Made by a program: the position numbers and the translations under genes. A stretch of DNA of 64,000 bases, from the NCBI GenBank assembly GCA_025769875.1, contig JAGFNK010000215.1, positions 18,806 through 82,805 on the forward strand. The letters run 5' to 3'. Below the pieces are notes generated by a model. That model was given only the letters and a program-made list of their open reading frames with translations. It did not search any database and had not been told where the DNA came from. Numbering within the stretch: the first letter of the stretch is position 1; each line of letters starts with the position of its first letter. Shown here piece after piece: positions 35,357-47,843 of this stretch. Source of the stretch: Russula earlei (taxonomy: Eukaryota > Basidiomycota > Agaricomycetes > Russulales > Russulaceae).

Positions 35357-38300
35357 TTAATTCGGCTTGTGACTCAGGACTTCCTGAACATCAGAAATTG
35401 CCCTGGCCGTTTCCAGCACCTGGGACCCTCCTGGGAGGATAGCGATACGTTGCTTCGTTGTGTTTAGCATAGCCTGTACGCTTGGCAACACGCGAGGAGT
35501 GTAAGGTGCGATAAGTGGATCGTTCGTATTCAACACTGTGGCAGCGCGCTGCAGCCACCACATGGAAGATTTGAACGATTCGTCGACCGGCGCACTCTCA
35601 CCAATCGCCCCAGCGAGCTGAAGGTACACGCATTCGTGTCAGCGAAAGGATCACATAGTCAAACGGAAACTCTTACTCTATGCACGAGCGTCAGAATGAC
35701 TGCCTGCGATAATGGGGACTGTCCCTTTAGGGGCATGACAATCTCAGGATTGGACCTCGCCAGCAGCTCACGAAGTTGACGAATATCCTGTGTGCCTAGC
35801 ACGTTAAGATAGGTATCATCCCACAACTCCTCTGTGGGAGCCGGGGGCGTTTGCTGAGTGGGAGGGGGAAGCGCGGGATGGGATGCTTGGGGAGCAGGAA
35901 TGCCGGACGGGAACCACGATCCTTGCAGGTTAGGTTGCTGCGGCGGCTGCTGAGGAGGGGGTCCGTACAGTTGTGGAACATTGACGGGCGGTCCAGCGTG
36001 GCGGAATGGCTGTTGTTGACTGAAGGAAATCATGGAGCCGGTTCCTGTAGCCGGACCGGGCGAGTTCCTCACTTGAGGTTGCTGGAGTGGTGTTCCGGTG
36101 TTGATGCTCAAGAACTTGATCTGCTCTGAGAGTGTACGAACAGATTGCTCCAGTTCCCGGATTACCGACTGGAAGATAGATGTTAACCCAACGCACAAAT
36201 AAGTTCGAAATAGCGGACAGACCTCCTGTCCTCGGAGGGCGTCACTTTGCCAAGCAATGACTTCTTTCTTGATGTTCAACATTTCCGTGCGGATCTCGCG
36301 GGACAACTCTTGGTGCATGGAGGAGGACTGAGCGGTGTATGCAGGGATCAAAATTTTATTGATGGCTTCCTTCACATGACGCTCGATGATCGGGGTAACC
36401 GCTGAGGAGAACGTCCGCGCAACATGGTTGGAAACATCAGGTCGAAGAAGTAACCTCTCAATCTCATTGGGTAAAGTCTAGAACGAGTGAGGGTGTGAGC
36501 GTCAACGGAAGAACCAACATACCTGATTCATCGAATCACCGAGGCCCTTGGCAATCTGGCCATTGAGGACAGCCTTCACCTCGTTCCTTGTGATGCTCTC
36601 AAGGGATGGAAGAACAGAGTTTTGGACCTCTGACTTGACGGCCATCTCAACTACTCGTGTTGTGTTCTTGGTTAATTCGTTGGAAATGAGCTTCAAAAGC
36701 TTTTCCTGGCGAGCAATATCCGCCTGCTGCTCGCTGACCCGGGCATCTTCCAGGCGTTGGTCTACAAGTGTGCGGGTAAGCGTCCAAGATCCTTCAAGAA
36801 CTTATGGTTACTTACGTTGTTTGTCAAGCTCTTTGCCCACAAGCCTGCCGATACGAGTGTACAAAGTCTCTTCCATCTTTTTAATTTCCTTGGACATGAC
36901 CGCACTAAGCTGCGCTTCACTAGAGGGTGTTTCCAGCGGCTTCACCGTGGACTCTTTCACCTCTTTCTCCTTCCAGCCCACATTCTTGCCTCTGCCACGC
37001 CCACGATTCTCACCGGAGCGACCTTCTTCGAGGATGTCCACTTCAAGCCCAGGGGGAGAGCGAGTCCTAGGGCCGGATGCAGAAAGCGGCGGCTCTGCCA
37101 CCGGCTGAACAATGCTGACGGGTGGAGTCTGGATGGCTTGTTGACGCTGGTCTCTTGGATCGAGAGCGGGAGCTTGTGGCATGTGAGGTGCTGAAGGGAA
37201 TTTAGCAAGGGATGTCGCCAAAGCGCTATCGAACCACTCCTTGCGAATGAGAACTTGATCTACACCGGTTGAATGGACAGAAAATGCAACAAGCGCTAAT
37301 TCTCCCGGAGGGACTTTCGCGGCGACGCACGCCGCATGAGCTTCCTCACCTCGTGGGTCGGCATCCGCTGTCAAGATGACAAAATGTATTGTCGGCTTAG
37401 GACCAGCGAATTCTAGGACTTGTTCGAAATAAGGTCGAGTGTCATGCCCCCTTCCCGGTGAAGGCACCTCGAAACTGAGCTTGAAAGCGATCATGCTATC
37501 ACGGCGGTTATTAGCGATCCATAGTGTCTGGATCCTAGAGTCATAGTTTGCATGGCCAAACATTTCCGGATCATCGGAGGACCCATGGACAAATTTGATA
37601 GTGGAGAGGACGGTGTTACTTTTGCTTGGAAGAAGCTGGAATATTGTGCCATGTTTGCGGCCAATGACCACACCACCATCCACAAACGTGATGGAAGATG
37701 GAGGGTCATCGCCGCGGATAGTCGCCGACCAGAACAGTCTACGGTCACGCATATTCCAAAGACTGAGGGTGGAGTCATGGGAAATTGTAGCGATAGCGGA
37801 GTGGCCGACATCGAACTCGAACGCAACAAGCGGCTGTGGATTTGGTTGAGCCATCGTGTGCAGAATAAAGCGAACAGTTGGCTTACGGCAGGCATCCTAA
37901 TAGACTGGACAAAGCGGTGGAGCTCTGATTGAATAATAGGCTCGCCGTCGAAGAACCTAGCAGCGTCGAAGATGTTGAGCACATAGATATCATTTTCTGA
38001 CGCTACGGCCACAATATTGTACTGCTTAGGGTGCCACTTCACAGAATGGAGTGCCTCCTGGCCTCCGGAAGGCAACACGCAAAGCAAAATCTTGCCACTG
38101 GTACATGAAGATGTCAATGAGGTGTTACTGTTCGGGATAAATAGGCGACGCACGGAACATCATCGGTGATTGTTTCGGGCAACTCCCATACGACAAGTCC
38201 TCCGTCCGAGGTGACGCCAGCAAGTCGGTTCCCGTGGACAGCCATATCGGTTACAGATGTAGAGGGAGCAAACACCGCGGGAAGTTGAAGTAACGTACGA

Positions 38301-40014
38301 TCACCGCTCGAACGAGAAATGACACGGACACGACCTTCATATACAAAATATGGATCATCCCGCTCTCCACCGAGGCAGCGTACACACCTTTTGTCATGGC
38401 GTAAGCAACCCAGTGCGTAGCGCCGATAGTGGTTCCGGGTAAGAAGTTAGAGTCGACTCTGACAAGGGCAATCGCCGTCGATTTCACAGCATCGCGAGGC
38501 GCCTGGATATCATCCAACGGCTGCGCGACGTCTACGATTATCGTATGCGGTTGGGAGCTGTAAGGAACGTAGATCAAACTCATCCGAGGGCGTTGAAGGG
38601 GGCGCTTACTTAGGACCGGATTGGGTCTTGGCCTTGGATCCTGAGCCACGGTTGCGACCACCTTCGTGTCCCTTCCAGCTCCCACGCGGACTGGGCGAAC
38701 TTTCTTTCTCCCGCTGAGCTAAGCCTGTAGGCACATGAGAAAGAGTAGGGCCGACTTGCGGCCCAATAGGCGATTCCGATGCTTGAACATCCCGACGAAC
38801 GGGAGGAGTAACCTTTGGGGGTGAACCACGTGGGGAAGGAGCCTGCGTGGGTTTCGGAGGGAGTGGGCGAGAAGCTGTCTTGGACTGGACTGGCTCAGTG
38901 ATAAGTGCCTCCTCATCAGGACTATGCTGATCAAAAGGTGGTAGGACGGAAGCTTTGGCATGGCCCAGCTGCTCGAGAAGATTGTCCACAGACTTGCGCT
39001 TGGGATCGACGACGGCGGACGACCAAGTGTCTTCAAACGGTTCAGGCAGACCTTGATGAGAGGGAGGCGGAGCGGGCTTGCGTATAGGGGCAACCGAAGA
39101 CGAAGAGAGCGCATCGAAAGGCGAGACGAAGTCAAACATGGTTTTGTTTGGCTGAGGGGATCCTTGCGTCTGGGATTGTCCTCCTTGCGCAGTGCCTTGG
39201 ACAATGTCCGTACTCGGGGTGATGAGTTCAGGTTCATAATACGAACTAGTGTCTTGGTGGTGAGACGATGAGAGCAGCGGGAAGGGAGGAGAGGAAGCCA
39301 CGGGGGGTGAAAGTCGCTGCTGTGAAGGATCCAAGAGGGTGTTACGTGGAGCATTACTTGGAAAAGTGGTAGACGGTAAGCTCGAAAGCGATACGAGACA
39401 TGCTAACAACATGCTTACCCAGCCATGAGCTGTTCGAGAAGCAGGCGACCTTGGTCGTTACTGTTGGAGGAGGGTGGGTTGGAAGGAAGAGAAGTAGTTG
39501 GTACGGTACGATTGGGAGGGCCAGGAGGGGTTGGCACTTGTGGGGGGGGACCAGATGAGGAAGAACCTGTTGGAGAGACAGAGCTAAGGAGAGAAAGGAG
39601 GGCGCTTTGCCTGCTGTCTCCTGGCAGATTTGAATTCGGCGGGGTATTGGTAGATGTTGACATGTTAGTGGGTGCTGATAGAGCCGTGATGGAAGATGCG
39701 GGGGAAGTTGGTCCTGACGTGGTAGTGGCGGTGGCTGTGGTTGGAGCGGAGCCCTGGACAGGAGGGTTTGGGTTCGGGTTCGGGTTGACGCCGGACTGGC
39801 CAGGCGGCATTAAGTTAGAAAAAAGAGGCTCGACGTGGATCGGAGGAGAAGAAGACGGAGGGACGTCTTTCAGACTCTGTGCGGGGGAAACGTGCTGGAA
39901 CTGCTGGAAGGGTTGGACGGACGGAGATTGGTCTTCAGGATAAGATTGGAGTATGCTGGGGGGGCTGGTATTTCGGGAAAATATGTTGCGGATGAGATTG
40001 TGATGATGATCCAT
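35357..40014 (-). CDS. EDC4: Enhancer of mRNA-decapping protein 4 (EDC4/Ge-1-like)
   Basis: Scaffold of the decapping complex in P-bodies, linking DCP1-DCP2 to other factors. Start MDHHHNLIRNIFSRNTS at 40014. The first 450 residues are low-complexity, rich in Pro, Ser, Gln and Thr. A WD40 domain follows: SSQPHTIIVDVAQPLDDI, WVAYAM, VHGNRLAGVTSDGGLVVWEL, SVKWHPKQYNIVAVASENDI, GHSAIATISHDSTLSLWNM and FVDGGVVIGRKHGTIFQLLP. Then come a Pro/Arg-rich linker and a coiled-coil region (KKMEETLYTRIGRLVGKELD, NQTLPNEIERLL), and a helical C-terminal domain with TEELWDDTYLNVLGTQDIRQ and SPLSQAVILTLVHRLAGAIG, ending EVLSHKPN at 35357. The domain order and length (about 1,400 residues) match EDC4. No lesion was seen. 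Confidence 0.88.
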
Positions 40015-41541
40015 GAGACCTAATATTGAACCGTCCAAGCAGTGATCGCAGAAGGGGGTGAGGGGAGAGAGGAAGGGCAAGAGGAGGGGATGAGAGTGGA
40101 AGGAAAGGAGGAAGAGAGCGTTCGAACACGGCCATCTTAACTTTTCTCCTCTCTCCTCTCTCTCGCGCTCGCCCTGGCCTCGTTGAACCCACGAGGTGAC
40201 TCGGGCCTACAAATATTTTTCTCAACCCAGTGCACCCACCCACATCGTCCAAGATAACGATACCTTCCTACCCCTCCTACCGATCATATCACTCTACCGC
40301 GTCAGATCAAAAATCCTACCACCACACCCGTCCGCGGAAATCCGACGTTGAATGTTTACCAGATTCGATGCATCTTGCAACGCATGCGTCCCACGTTTCT
40401 GTGCGCCTTTTTGCACGCCTTTCAGCCTTTAGTCCGGCTGGAGGCCAGAAGCATGTGTGTACGGTGTGTCCATTTCGGCAAGCGAACCATAAAGCCTGCA
40501 AAGCGATAGTGGCGACGTCATCTTTGCACCGCTGAACCGACCTAGAGCTCTCATCGAGTAGCACGCCTTTCACGGATGTTCCTCGAATGAGTACACCGCG
40601 GACAACAGGCATGGTCTCGACCGTCTGCGTTTGCGAAGCGCTCTCTCAACGAATATCAAATTGAGAGCGCTACGCCCACACCTAGCCAAGACACGACCTT
40701 CCTCACGTTGCCGTTCGCTTCTTCGCTTATCGCGTTCACGGATCTTCATGGATCCCCAAAACTTGCTCGATGGGCAAACAATGCGGTGGCCCGGTAGGTT
40801 TGATAAGACTTCCTCCCGCCGATAACGCCGACAGGTGTATTATTGTTACAGTTAATCCTTGGCGCCACGGACAGGTCGATGGATGGATCAGAACGATGTG
40901 GATTTCGCTCTCACGCTAAACTATGACCCCTGTAGATATTGCGAATAGGCGATCTACTTATGCTGACGTCACATAGTGCGTGAGCAACCACGCTCCATGC
41001 TTTGCCTTGTGAATGAGATTCACACCGCGTTCGGTTTGAAATCACCGTCAAAACGTAAACGTGTAGAGAGGCGTGTTTCGAGTGCGATACCATGGGTCCA
41101 CATGATTCACCGAGTCGGCGCTCTATTCTTTGATCAATTGACCACACGTGCATCTACATACACATACTCAAGTCCGAGGCTCGGTCTGCAAGGTGTCCTG
41201 TTCGGTGCTTCTTTGTACGAACGATTTTATCCTCGTCGAGAAGGTCTCGCCCATCATAACGTCCTCCCGTCCTTCAAGTGACTTTCCAGAGTGCCTTAAT
41301 GATCGCCAATATCTTGATCCGTCTCTGAACAAGTCCGCCTGTGATCTTGGATGCGATCACCGCTATCCGTCTCGAACGGATCCACACGTGCTGGCGGTGA
41401 GAGTGCATTACAAATCACAATTGGGTCCCGTGCGGCGCTTAGTTGGATCCGCGACCAAACACGCCCATACATTTCCCCATAAAAACCGCCTGGACTTCAC
41501 ACCCACTGATCATCTCCCAAGTTATTCGCTCACTGAACCAA
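40015..41541. other. Intergenic, upstream of EDC4 and of the metallothionein
   Basis: About 1.5 kb with no recognised gene. A minus-strand frame of 98 codons at 40316-40612 begins with a true ATG (MPVVRGVLIRGTSVKGV) but matches nothing known. The right end contains the metallothionein promoter with a TATA-like CATAAAAA at 41479-41486. Confidence 0.5.
41479..41486 (+). promoter_or_regulatory. TATA-like box of the metallothionein gene
   Basis: CATAAAAA 56 bp before the ATG, a plausible distance for a fungal TATA element. No metal-response element could be defined by eye. Confidence 0.4.
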
Positions 41542-41751
41542 ATGTCCTCTGTGTGTACCTTTAGGGCCCTCCTTTGATAACATCTCTCATTTTCTCTCAG
41601 TTCATCCAGAATCCCGTCAACCAAGCCGGAGCTTGTGGCCTTGACAAATGCACTTGCGGATCCAGGTGAGTGCTTGTCTTCTTTTCTTGGGCTTCCCTCA
41701 TGGTGATACTCTTACAGCTGCACTTGCACTGCTGAAGGCTGCAAGTGCTAA
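41542..41751 (+). CDS. Small cysteine-rich metallothionein
   Basis: Cytosolic metal-binding peptide of 35 residues. Exons 41542-41550, 41601-41665 and 41718-41751 sum to 108 nt, exactly 35 codons plus TAA. Both introns (50 and 52 nt) have GT-AG ends: GTGTGT...CTCAG and GTGAGT...TACAG. Seven Cys lie at 15, 20, 22, 26, 28, 33 and 35, in the spacing C-X4-C-X-C-X3-C-X-C-X4-C-X-C with no other Cys. This is the pattern of basidiomycete metallothioneins such as those of Hebeloma and Laccaria, which bind Cu(I), Cd or Zn. The tail reads CTCTAEGCKC. The N-terminal 14 residues carry no Cys. The gene is too fragmented for any ORF caller. The Cys spacing across two splice junctions makes chance unlikely. 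Confidence 0.85.
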
Positions 41752-42004
41752 GCCGTAATAAACTGTTCCTGAACTGATGTTTGAAAACATCAATCTATTC
41801 CGATTTGCTCTGTCCTAGTCTAGTTAGGTGGTTATGTGACATGTGATCCGATCAGCAGATACGACGAATCATTTTACTCATGAGTGAAGTGGCCCTGCGT
41901 AAGCCTTTACCAAGGTTGTCACTGCAAGACCCTCGATTCGTGCGACGTCAAGTACACACATCATCGCAATAACCTATACTTTCAATTGAGCACCTAGGCA
42001 CGAA

Positions 42005-43418
42005 TCAAGATTTCCCCGGGACATATACTGACGGTCTGCACGCACCCATTTCCCAGTATCTCTGACGTCGCATCGGATCGATCTCTTCCAACTGCCCGAG
42101 TAACGTTCGACACTGATTAATCGCAGTGGTTTTCTCTTGTGATCCCGTCGGTAGATGATTGTCCAAGAGCAACCGTTTATACGTGACCAGCGATTCCATA
42201 CACCCTGCATGACGAGAAGTGAGATGCCGAAAACAATGCTCGAGTGAACGCTCACACTTGCTGTCCGGTTGCTCGTCCAGAAGTGTCTGAATCAGGTTGA
42301 TCTCACGCTCAAGTATCGCCTTGTTGTCTCCTATAGACTACCATCAGATCAACGCATGGAACACACAGAACGGACCACCTACCAGAACCAATCAACCAGC
42401 GGTGATACAGCCAGGCGCTCTGGTCCTCGGGAAGGGTGAACATGGCATTCTGCACCAGCTCAAACTCTGGTAGTGGGGGAAAACATCCGTGATCTCAACG
42501 ATAACAGAAAAATGCAGGCTCTCGGCACCTTTATGGAGCGATAACGTCCTATCAACCTCGCCACTGGCCCACAAGGAGCTTAACACTTTCGTTCTCTGGT
42601 GCCACGCGCTGAAGTTTGAGAAGTTGGCTTCGATCTTTTTCGTCGTATAAGCGATCTCCGCCTTTTCGGAGCGGCGAACGGGCATGCTCGCGAGGACATA
42701 ACGGCGATAGTCCCACGCGAGGACTGGATTGGATAGAAGCTGAGCGTCACGAATAGACCTTGGGATTAAAGAAAGCGGACGGACAATTACGAGAATCGGC
42801 GTCGAGCATCTTCTCTACGATGAAGAGCTCTCTTTCCCAAGCCGACCGTCTCCATGCTTGATTATTCGCATAATCTGGGCTGTCGGGGATGTGCTCGAGA
42901 CACCATCTCCTGTGATTCCAGATCCAGTAGACTTTGGGGTGAACTTTGAGCACCTTTGCGGTCATGGCCAAATCATCATTGAGCAGCTCTTTGATCTCTT
43001 CCGGAGAACTGCAAGCTGGCCTGAGAGACAAAGGACGGAAAGTGGGAGGGGGACGACATACCTCCTTGGGAAGATACCATTTGTGAGGATATGCCTACGA
43101 TAGTTCCAGACGGTGTAGAATTCCGGGTTGGTTACAGAAGGGTGTGTCGAGAGTAGTTGCGTCGTGAGGTCGAATGCATCTCTGCTCCAATCTTTATTCT
43201 TTTTCTACGAAAGGTCAGAGCGCGAGTAAATGCAATCGAGAAAAGAAAAGCATGCCCTAGAAAGAATATCGTCCGTCAGGGCGAGATAGGTCGAGAGCAT
43301 TGCCCTCTCGCGCTCGCGTCTGGCAGTACGTACTTCCCGAGTTTCTCTTGCTCGCCTGACACCATGCTGCCGCCGATTCGGTTAGTAGAGCGACGGGTGT
43401 CTGCACGCTGCGTACCAT
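42005..43418 (-). CDS. BET4: Rab geranylgeranyltransferase alpha subunit (Bet4)
   Basis: Alpha subunit of geranylgeranyltransferase II, which prenylates Rab GTPases with the beta subunit and REP. Exon 1 is the ATG codon alone (43416-43418). The 49-nt intron 43367-43415 has a CTAAC branch site. Exon 2 opens [13 protein letters not shown]. Then [80 protein letters not shown] and [15 protein letters not shown]: five PPTA-type repeats with the W-x-x-RR/HR core. It ends [19 protein letters not shown] at 42005. The intron after exon 2 seems to start with GC (AGG then GCATGC). Its start lies 84 bp from that of SYF1. Confidence 0.88.
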
Positions 43419-43502
43419 TGCAGCTCTGAGGTCGTGTGAAAGAGGAGTGAATTGACGAGACGAGACGCGTCCACGCGATCTCGCAGGGCTGCGACGACGA
43501 CG
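43419..43502. promoter_or_regulatory. 84-bp divergent region BET4/SYF1
   Basis: The two start codons face away from each other with 84 bp between them. A shared promoter is inferred from arrangement only. Confidence 0.5.
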
Positions 43503-46500
43503 ATGACTGTCGAGGTTGGCCCGAATCTCGAATCTCTTTCTGCCTCCTTTCCCCTCACCTTTCCCGTTCCTACTCCCTTCACTCACCCCTCTCTTATCTC
43601 TGTGAAAGATCTACACAGGGAAGAAGACCTCCTTCGCAACCCACACTCATTCCGTCAATGGTGGTCTGCCATCCACACAACCCGCGAAGCACAGACTGCT
43701 CTCCTCAAGCTTGAACCCGTCGCGGACATACCCCCAGAAAAACGCGCGATTCTTGGCCCCCTTGCCTCGCCTGTTGCCCGCCAGTCCCTCCAGCGTCTCA
43801 CCTATCTCTATGAGGCCGCTCTCGCAAACTTTCCCGGCTCATTCAAGCTCTGGAAACCTTACCTCCAGATGCGCATGTCCTACGTCTTGGGCAAGCAATT
43901 GATTAAAAAGAAAGCGGGCGGGAAAAAGAGACTTCCGGACATCAAAGACGCGCTCGAGGAAGAGCAGGAGGACTTGGAACAATGGGAAGGTGGCCTTGAC
44001 GGTGTGGTGGGGTGGGAGGAGTGGAAGGGACTGGTGGCCACGTTCGAACGTGCGTTGATGTGGCTTCCAAAGGTCTGTGTTCATGACTTTCATATGTTCG
44101 TCTAACGCGACTCATGCTATTTCACCCAGCTACCGAGGATATGGTTGATGTACCTCTCCATCTTCAGTCATCCAAACTGCCCTCCAGCGCTCTCTCACTC
44201 GCACGCACGTCGGACGTTCGATCGGGCATTACGAACCCTACCTCCTTCCTTACACCATCGCCTATGGGTCCGCTACCTCCTCTGGGCAGAAACGCGAGGT
44301 GGTTTGACCACCGTGGCCGTATATCGTAGGTATCTTGCGATAGACCCGTCCGTTACAGAGCGTTACGTAGCGCTGCTGCTCTCTCCAAGTAACCCATCCC
44401 CTCGACCTCTCGAGGCCGCCAAACTGCTACTGGCGCTCTCGAGGAAGGCAGCGCGAGGAGAGTACATTAGCGCAGAGGGAAAGAGCCCTTACCAACTCCT
44501 TGGAGACTTGTTGGATGTCGTCGAAGCACACGCGGAGGACGTCGGAATGGGGGTCGAAGAACTCCCATCGACTGAAGCTGGTGGGGATTCGGTGGACGCA
44601 GATGCAGAGAATCCGCAGCAACAGCAGAGCAACCACGGCCTTATTCGTTTCGCTGGACCCCCTATCGCTGTCGGTGCTGACGGGAAGCCTACTCCCGTCT
44701 ACGATGAGGACGAGGATCCCGACAATCCACGGAAGCTTAATGTCGAAAAAATAGTACGCAAGGATGGTCTCGCTGTGTATAAAGACCAAGCGGGTCGGTT
44801 ATGGACGGGTCTAGCCACCTACTGGATCCAGCGAGGAGAGTTTGAACGTGCCAAGGACACCTTCGAAACTGGCATCACCACGGTGCTCACCATCCGCGAC
44901 TTTACGCAAATCTTCGATGCCTATGCTGAGTTTAGCGAGAGAGTAATCAGCGGCATCATGGAGGAGCTGGGCAATCCGGACGAAGAAGACGAGGACCTCG
45001 ACGTGAAGGAGACTGAGGAGGAACTTGACGCTAGGATGAAGGAGTTCGAGGAGCTCATGGACCGACGGCCTTTCTTAGTCAACGATGTGTTGCTCAGACG
45101 GAATCCAAGCGACGTTCAGGAATGGGAGAAGAGAGTGGAACTTTGGGGTCAAGATGACGAGAAGGTTTGAGTACAGTGCCTTTAATTCCTCCACTAGGAC
45201 TCATCGATCCTGTCCCGTAGGTCGCAGAGACGTTCACACGTGCACTGTCTACTGTTGCCCCGCGCAGGGCCACGGCGAATTTTCATCGCTTGTATATTGA
45301 CTTTGCCAAATTCTACGAGAAAGGTGGAACCACAGGCGAGGCGGAAGTGGATCTGGCTAGTGCTCGCAAGGTACTTGAGAAGGCGACCAAGGTTAACTTC
45401 AAGAACGTTGAGGACCTCGCTGAGATCTGGTGCGAGTGGGCCGAAATGGAAGTGCGCCATGAGTGAGTCGGTCTTTTCGTTGGTGCCAAGTCACGCCCTC
45501 ACAGGCGCGCAGGAATTACGATGATGCTATCCGCGTCATGCAACGGGCGACTGCCGTTCCCAAAAACACCAAGATCAACTACCACGACCACGTATGTCTC
45601 ATCGTTTCGTAATTTAGAACATCGTGCAAGATCTCACGAGGGTTGTAGTCGCTCTCGGTGCAAGCACGACTCTTCAAGTCCCTCAAACTTTGGTCGTTTT
45701 ACGTCGACCTCGAGGAGTCCCTCGGAACTGTAGAGTCCACAAAGGCTGTGTATGACAAAATCCTGGAGCTCCGCATTGCGAATTCCCAGATCATCGTCAA
45801 CTATGCTGCATTCCTCGAGGAAAATAAATACTTCGAGGAAAGTTTCAAAGTATACGAGAGGGGTGTCGAGCTGTTCACGTTCCCGGTCTCCTTCGAGATA
45901 TGGAACATTTATCTCTCCAAATTCGTCAAGCGATACGTACGTTGCTTTCACTTGTTTCTGCCCATCCGTATGAATAAACTCCGACTTTGACACAGGGTGG
46001 CTCGAAACTAGAAAGGGCGCGCGATCTGTTCGAGCAGGCCCTCGACAAGTGTCCACCGAAGTCATGTAAATCTATTTTCCTGATGTATGCCCAACTCGAA
46101 GAGGAGTATGGGCTAGCAAAGCGGGCAATGTCAATCTATGACCGCGCTACTCAGGTGGTCGAGAACGAGGACAAGTTTGACGTTAGTTGTTTTTTGTCTA
46201 TTTTTATCGAGCATTATCTGAGGATCCGTTTTCAAGATGTTCACCATCTATATCGCCAAGGCAGCTGCGAACTATGGCCTCACCGCGACGCGTCCTATAT
46301 ACGAGCGTGCCTTGGAGGTTCTTCCCGACCGTCAGACAGCCAAGATGTGCCTTCGTTTCGCCGCATTGGAACGCAAGCTTGGAGAGATCGACCGCGCGCG
46401 TGCTATCTACGCGCACGCCTCCCAATTCTGCGACCCGCGGACGAACCCGGAGTTCTGGGCCGAGTGGCACGCCTTCGAAATCGACACAGGCTCCGAGGAT

Positions 46501-46791
46501 ACGTTCCGCGAGATGTTGCGCATCAAGCGTAGTGTGCAAGCACAGTTCAACACGGAGGCGAGTTACCTTGCAGCGCAGGCGCTCGCGGCAAGCCAGGGCG
46601 CTGCGAAACAAGCAGAAGACGCCGCGTTGGATCCCATGGCCACGGCAGAGAGACAATCGGGCGGTGGGAAGTCGGGCCCGACGTTTGTGTCGGCAAAACA
46701 GCAAGCTCAGCAGGATGATGACGAACAGTCACAAAGCGCTCAGATTGTCGGAAATGCGGACGAGATTCAGATATCGGACGAGGAAATCTGA
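43503..46791 (+). CDS. SYF1: Pre-mRNA-splicing factor Syf1 (XAB2 homologue)
   Basis: HAT-repeat (TPR-like) scaffold of the Prp19/NTC complex in the spliceosome. Start MTVEVGPNLESLSASFP at 43503. HAT repeats run through the whole protein; clear ones are NPHSFRQWWSAIHTTREAQ, RLTYLYEAALANFPGSFKLW, LPRIWLMYLSIFSH, RTFDRALRTLPPSLHHRLW, NFHRLYIDFAKFYEKGG, EIWCEWAEMEVRHE, LWSFYVDLEESLGTVESTKA, IFLMYAQLEEEYGLAKRAMS and IYERALEVLPDRQTAKMCLR, then NPEFWAEWHAFEIDTGSED. The tail has GPTFVSAKQQAQ and ends EIQISDEEI at TGA 46789-46791. About seven short introns. Length about 1,000 residues. Intact. Confidence 0.93.
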
Positions 46792-46890
46792 TGTCGTGGT
46801 GCGGAGCGATTTCTCCTAGTCCCCTTTTCGCATTGTATCCACTTATCTATACTCGCCATGGCGTCCACGTAAAAAAAAAAACCTGTCGCT

Positions 46891-47805
46891 TCATCGAGCG
46901 TCCCAACGATCGATCTCTACCTCGCACAAGTCCTCCCATTTGGCATCCCAACTGTCATCTTCGAGATTCGGCTGCTCAACCCACGTATTGGCAACTTTGC
47001 GGGACGTCTCAAAGGAGACGTCGTGACTGCGAAGTGTGTCGAGAATTTCGACGTGCAGTTCCAGGGAAAGCCGATACGGCCAGAGGATGTCAGAGATGTC
47101 GGTGACTGGAAAAACGGAGTCGTCCATCCAAATGTGCAGGCCAACGCTTGCGATGGACGCACCAAACTTTTCCATGGGCCATGTGGTCCACATTGGCTCC
47201 GAGCAGACCCATTCCCATCCTTTTGCCTTGTGTGCGTCGGCGAGCAGAGCTTCCATGCCCTCAACGATGGTGTTCATCTTCTGGAACTGCTTTCCCTACG
47301 GAAAATGGCGTCAGACGAAGAGAGACAGGCTGGGTCTGAGGGAAGAGGAGGGACGGCGCACGAGCTTTGATACGACCAGTTCGATCGCTGCAATACGTTC
47401 GTCCATGTATGAGAGCTTTGGACCGACGATGCGTGAGCGCGGTTGCTCTCCGTCGGGCACGAGCGCGAGCATATTACTAACAGACAACCAAAAAAACGAT
47501 ATCTTGAGCTCGAGCGAATCGCCCACACACAAAAGCTGGGGAGGGAAAATGACGCACCCGAGGTCGGTTCTAGCATCGATCAGCTCGCGAATCGCTTTGA
47601 GGCCGTCCTTACGCACGAGGTCGTCCCAAGTGCGGCAGGCGGTGCGGAGCTCCTGCAGCGAGGCACGCACCATTCGATGGTAGGTCGACTCTGGCGGTTT
47701 CCTGGCGGCGGATTGTGTGGGTTTGGTGGGGGATCGGACCTGCTGCACCACGGGGGATGACGAGGGTGTAGACGGTCCACGGAACGAGGCCAATCGTGCG
47801 GACAT
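46891..47805 (-). CDS. Conserved-looking unknown protein
   Basis: I do not recognise this protein. Three exons join in frame. Exon 1 starts MSARLASFRGPSTPSSSP at 47805 and includes TYHRMVRASLQELRTACRTW and LIDARTDLG. Exon 2 has NMLALVPDGEQPRSRIVGPK and RIAAIELVVSKL. Exon 3 has KMNTIVEGMEALLADAHKAK, the Trp-rich block WVCSEPMWTTWPMEKF, then DISDILWPYRLSLELHVEIL and an acidic tail ending EVEIDRWDAR at 46891. The N terminus is Ser/Pro-rich; the rest looks helical with no membrane span. Its start is only 38 bp from the start of the WD40 gene on the other strand, which suggests co-expression. It converges with SYF1 (99 bp between stops). Confidence 0.65.
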
Positions 47806-47843
47806 GACAGCTCTGGTCCGACCCAACTCATACGGTACATACC
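47806..47843. promoter_or_regulatory. 38-bp divergent intergenic region
   Basis: The start codons of the unknown gene (-) and the WD40 gene (+) are 38 bp apart, so a shared bidirectional promoter or overlapping leaders are required. Confidence 0.6.
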
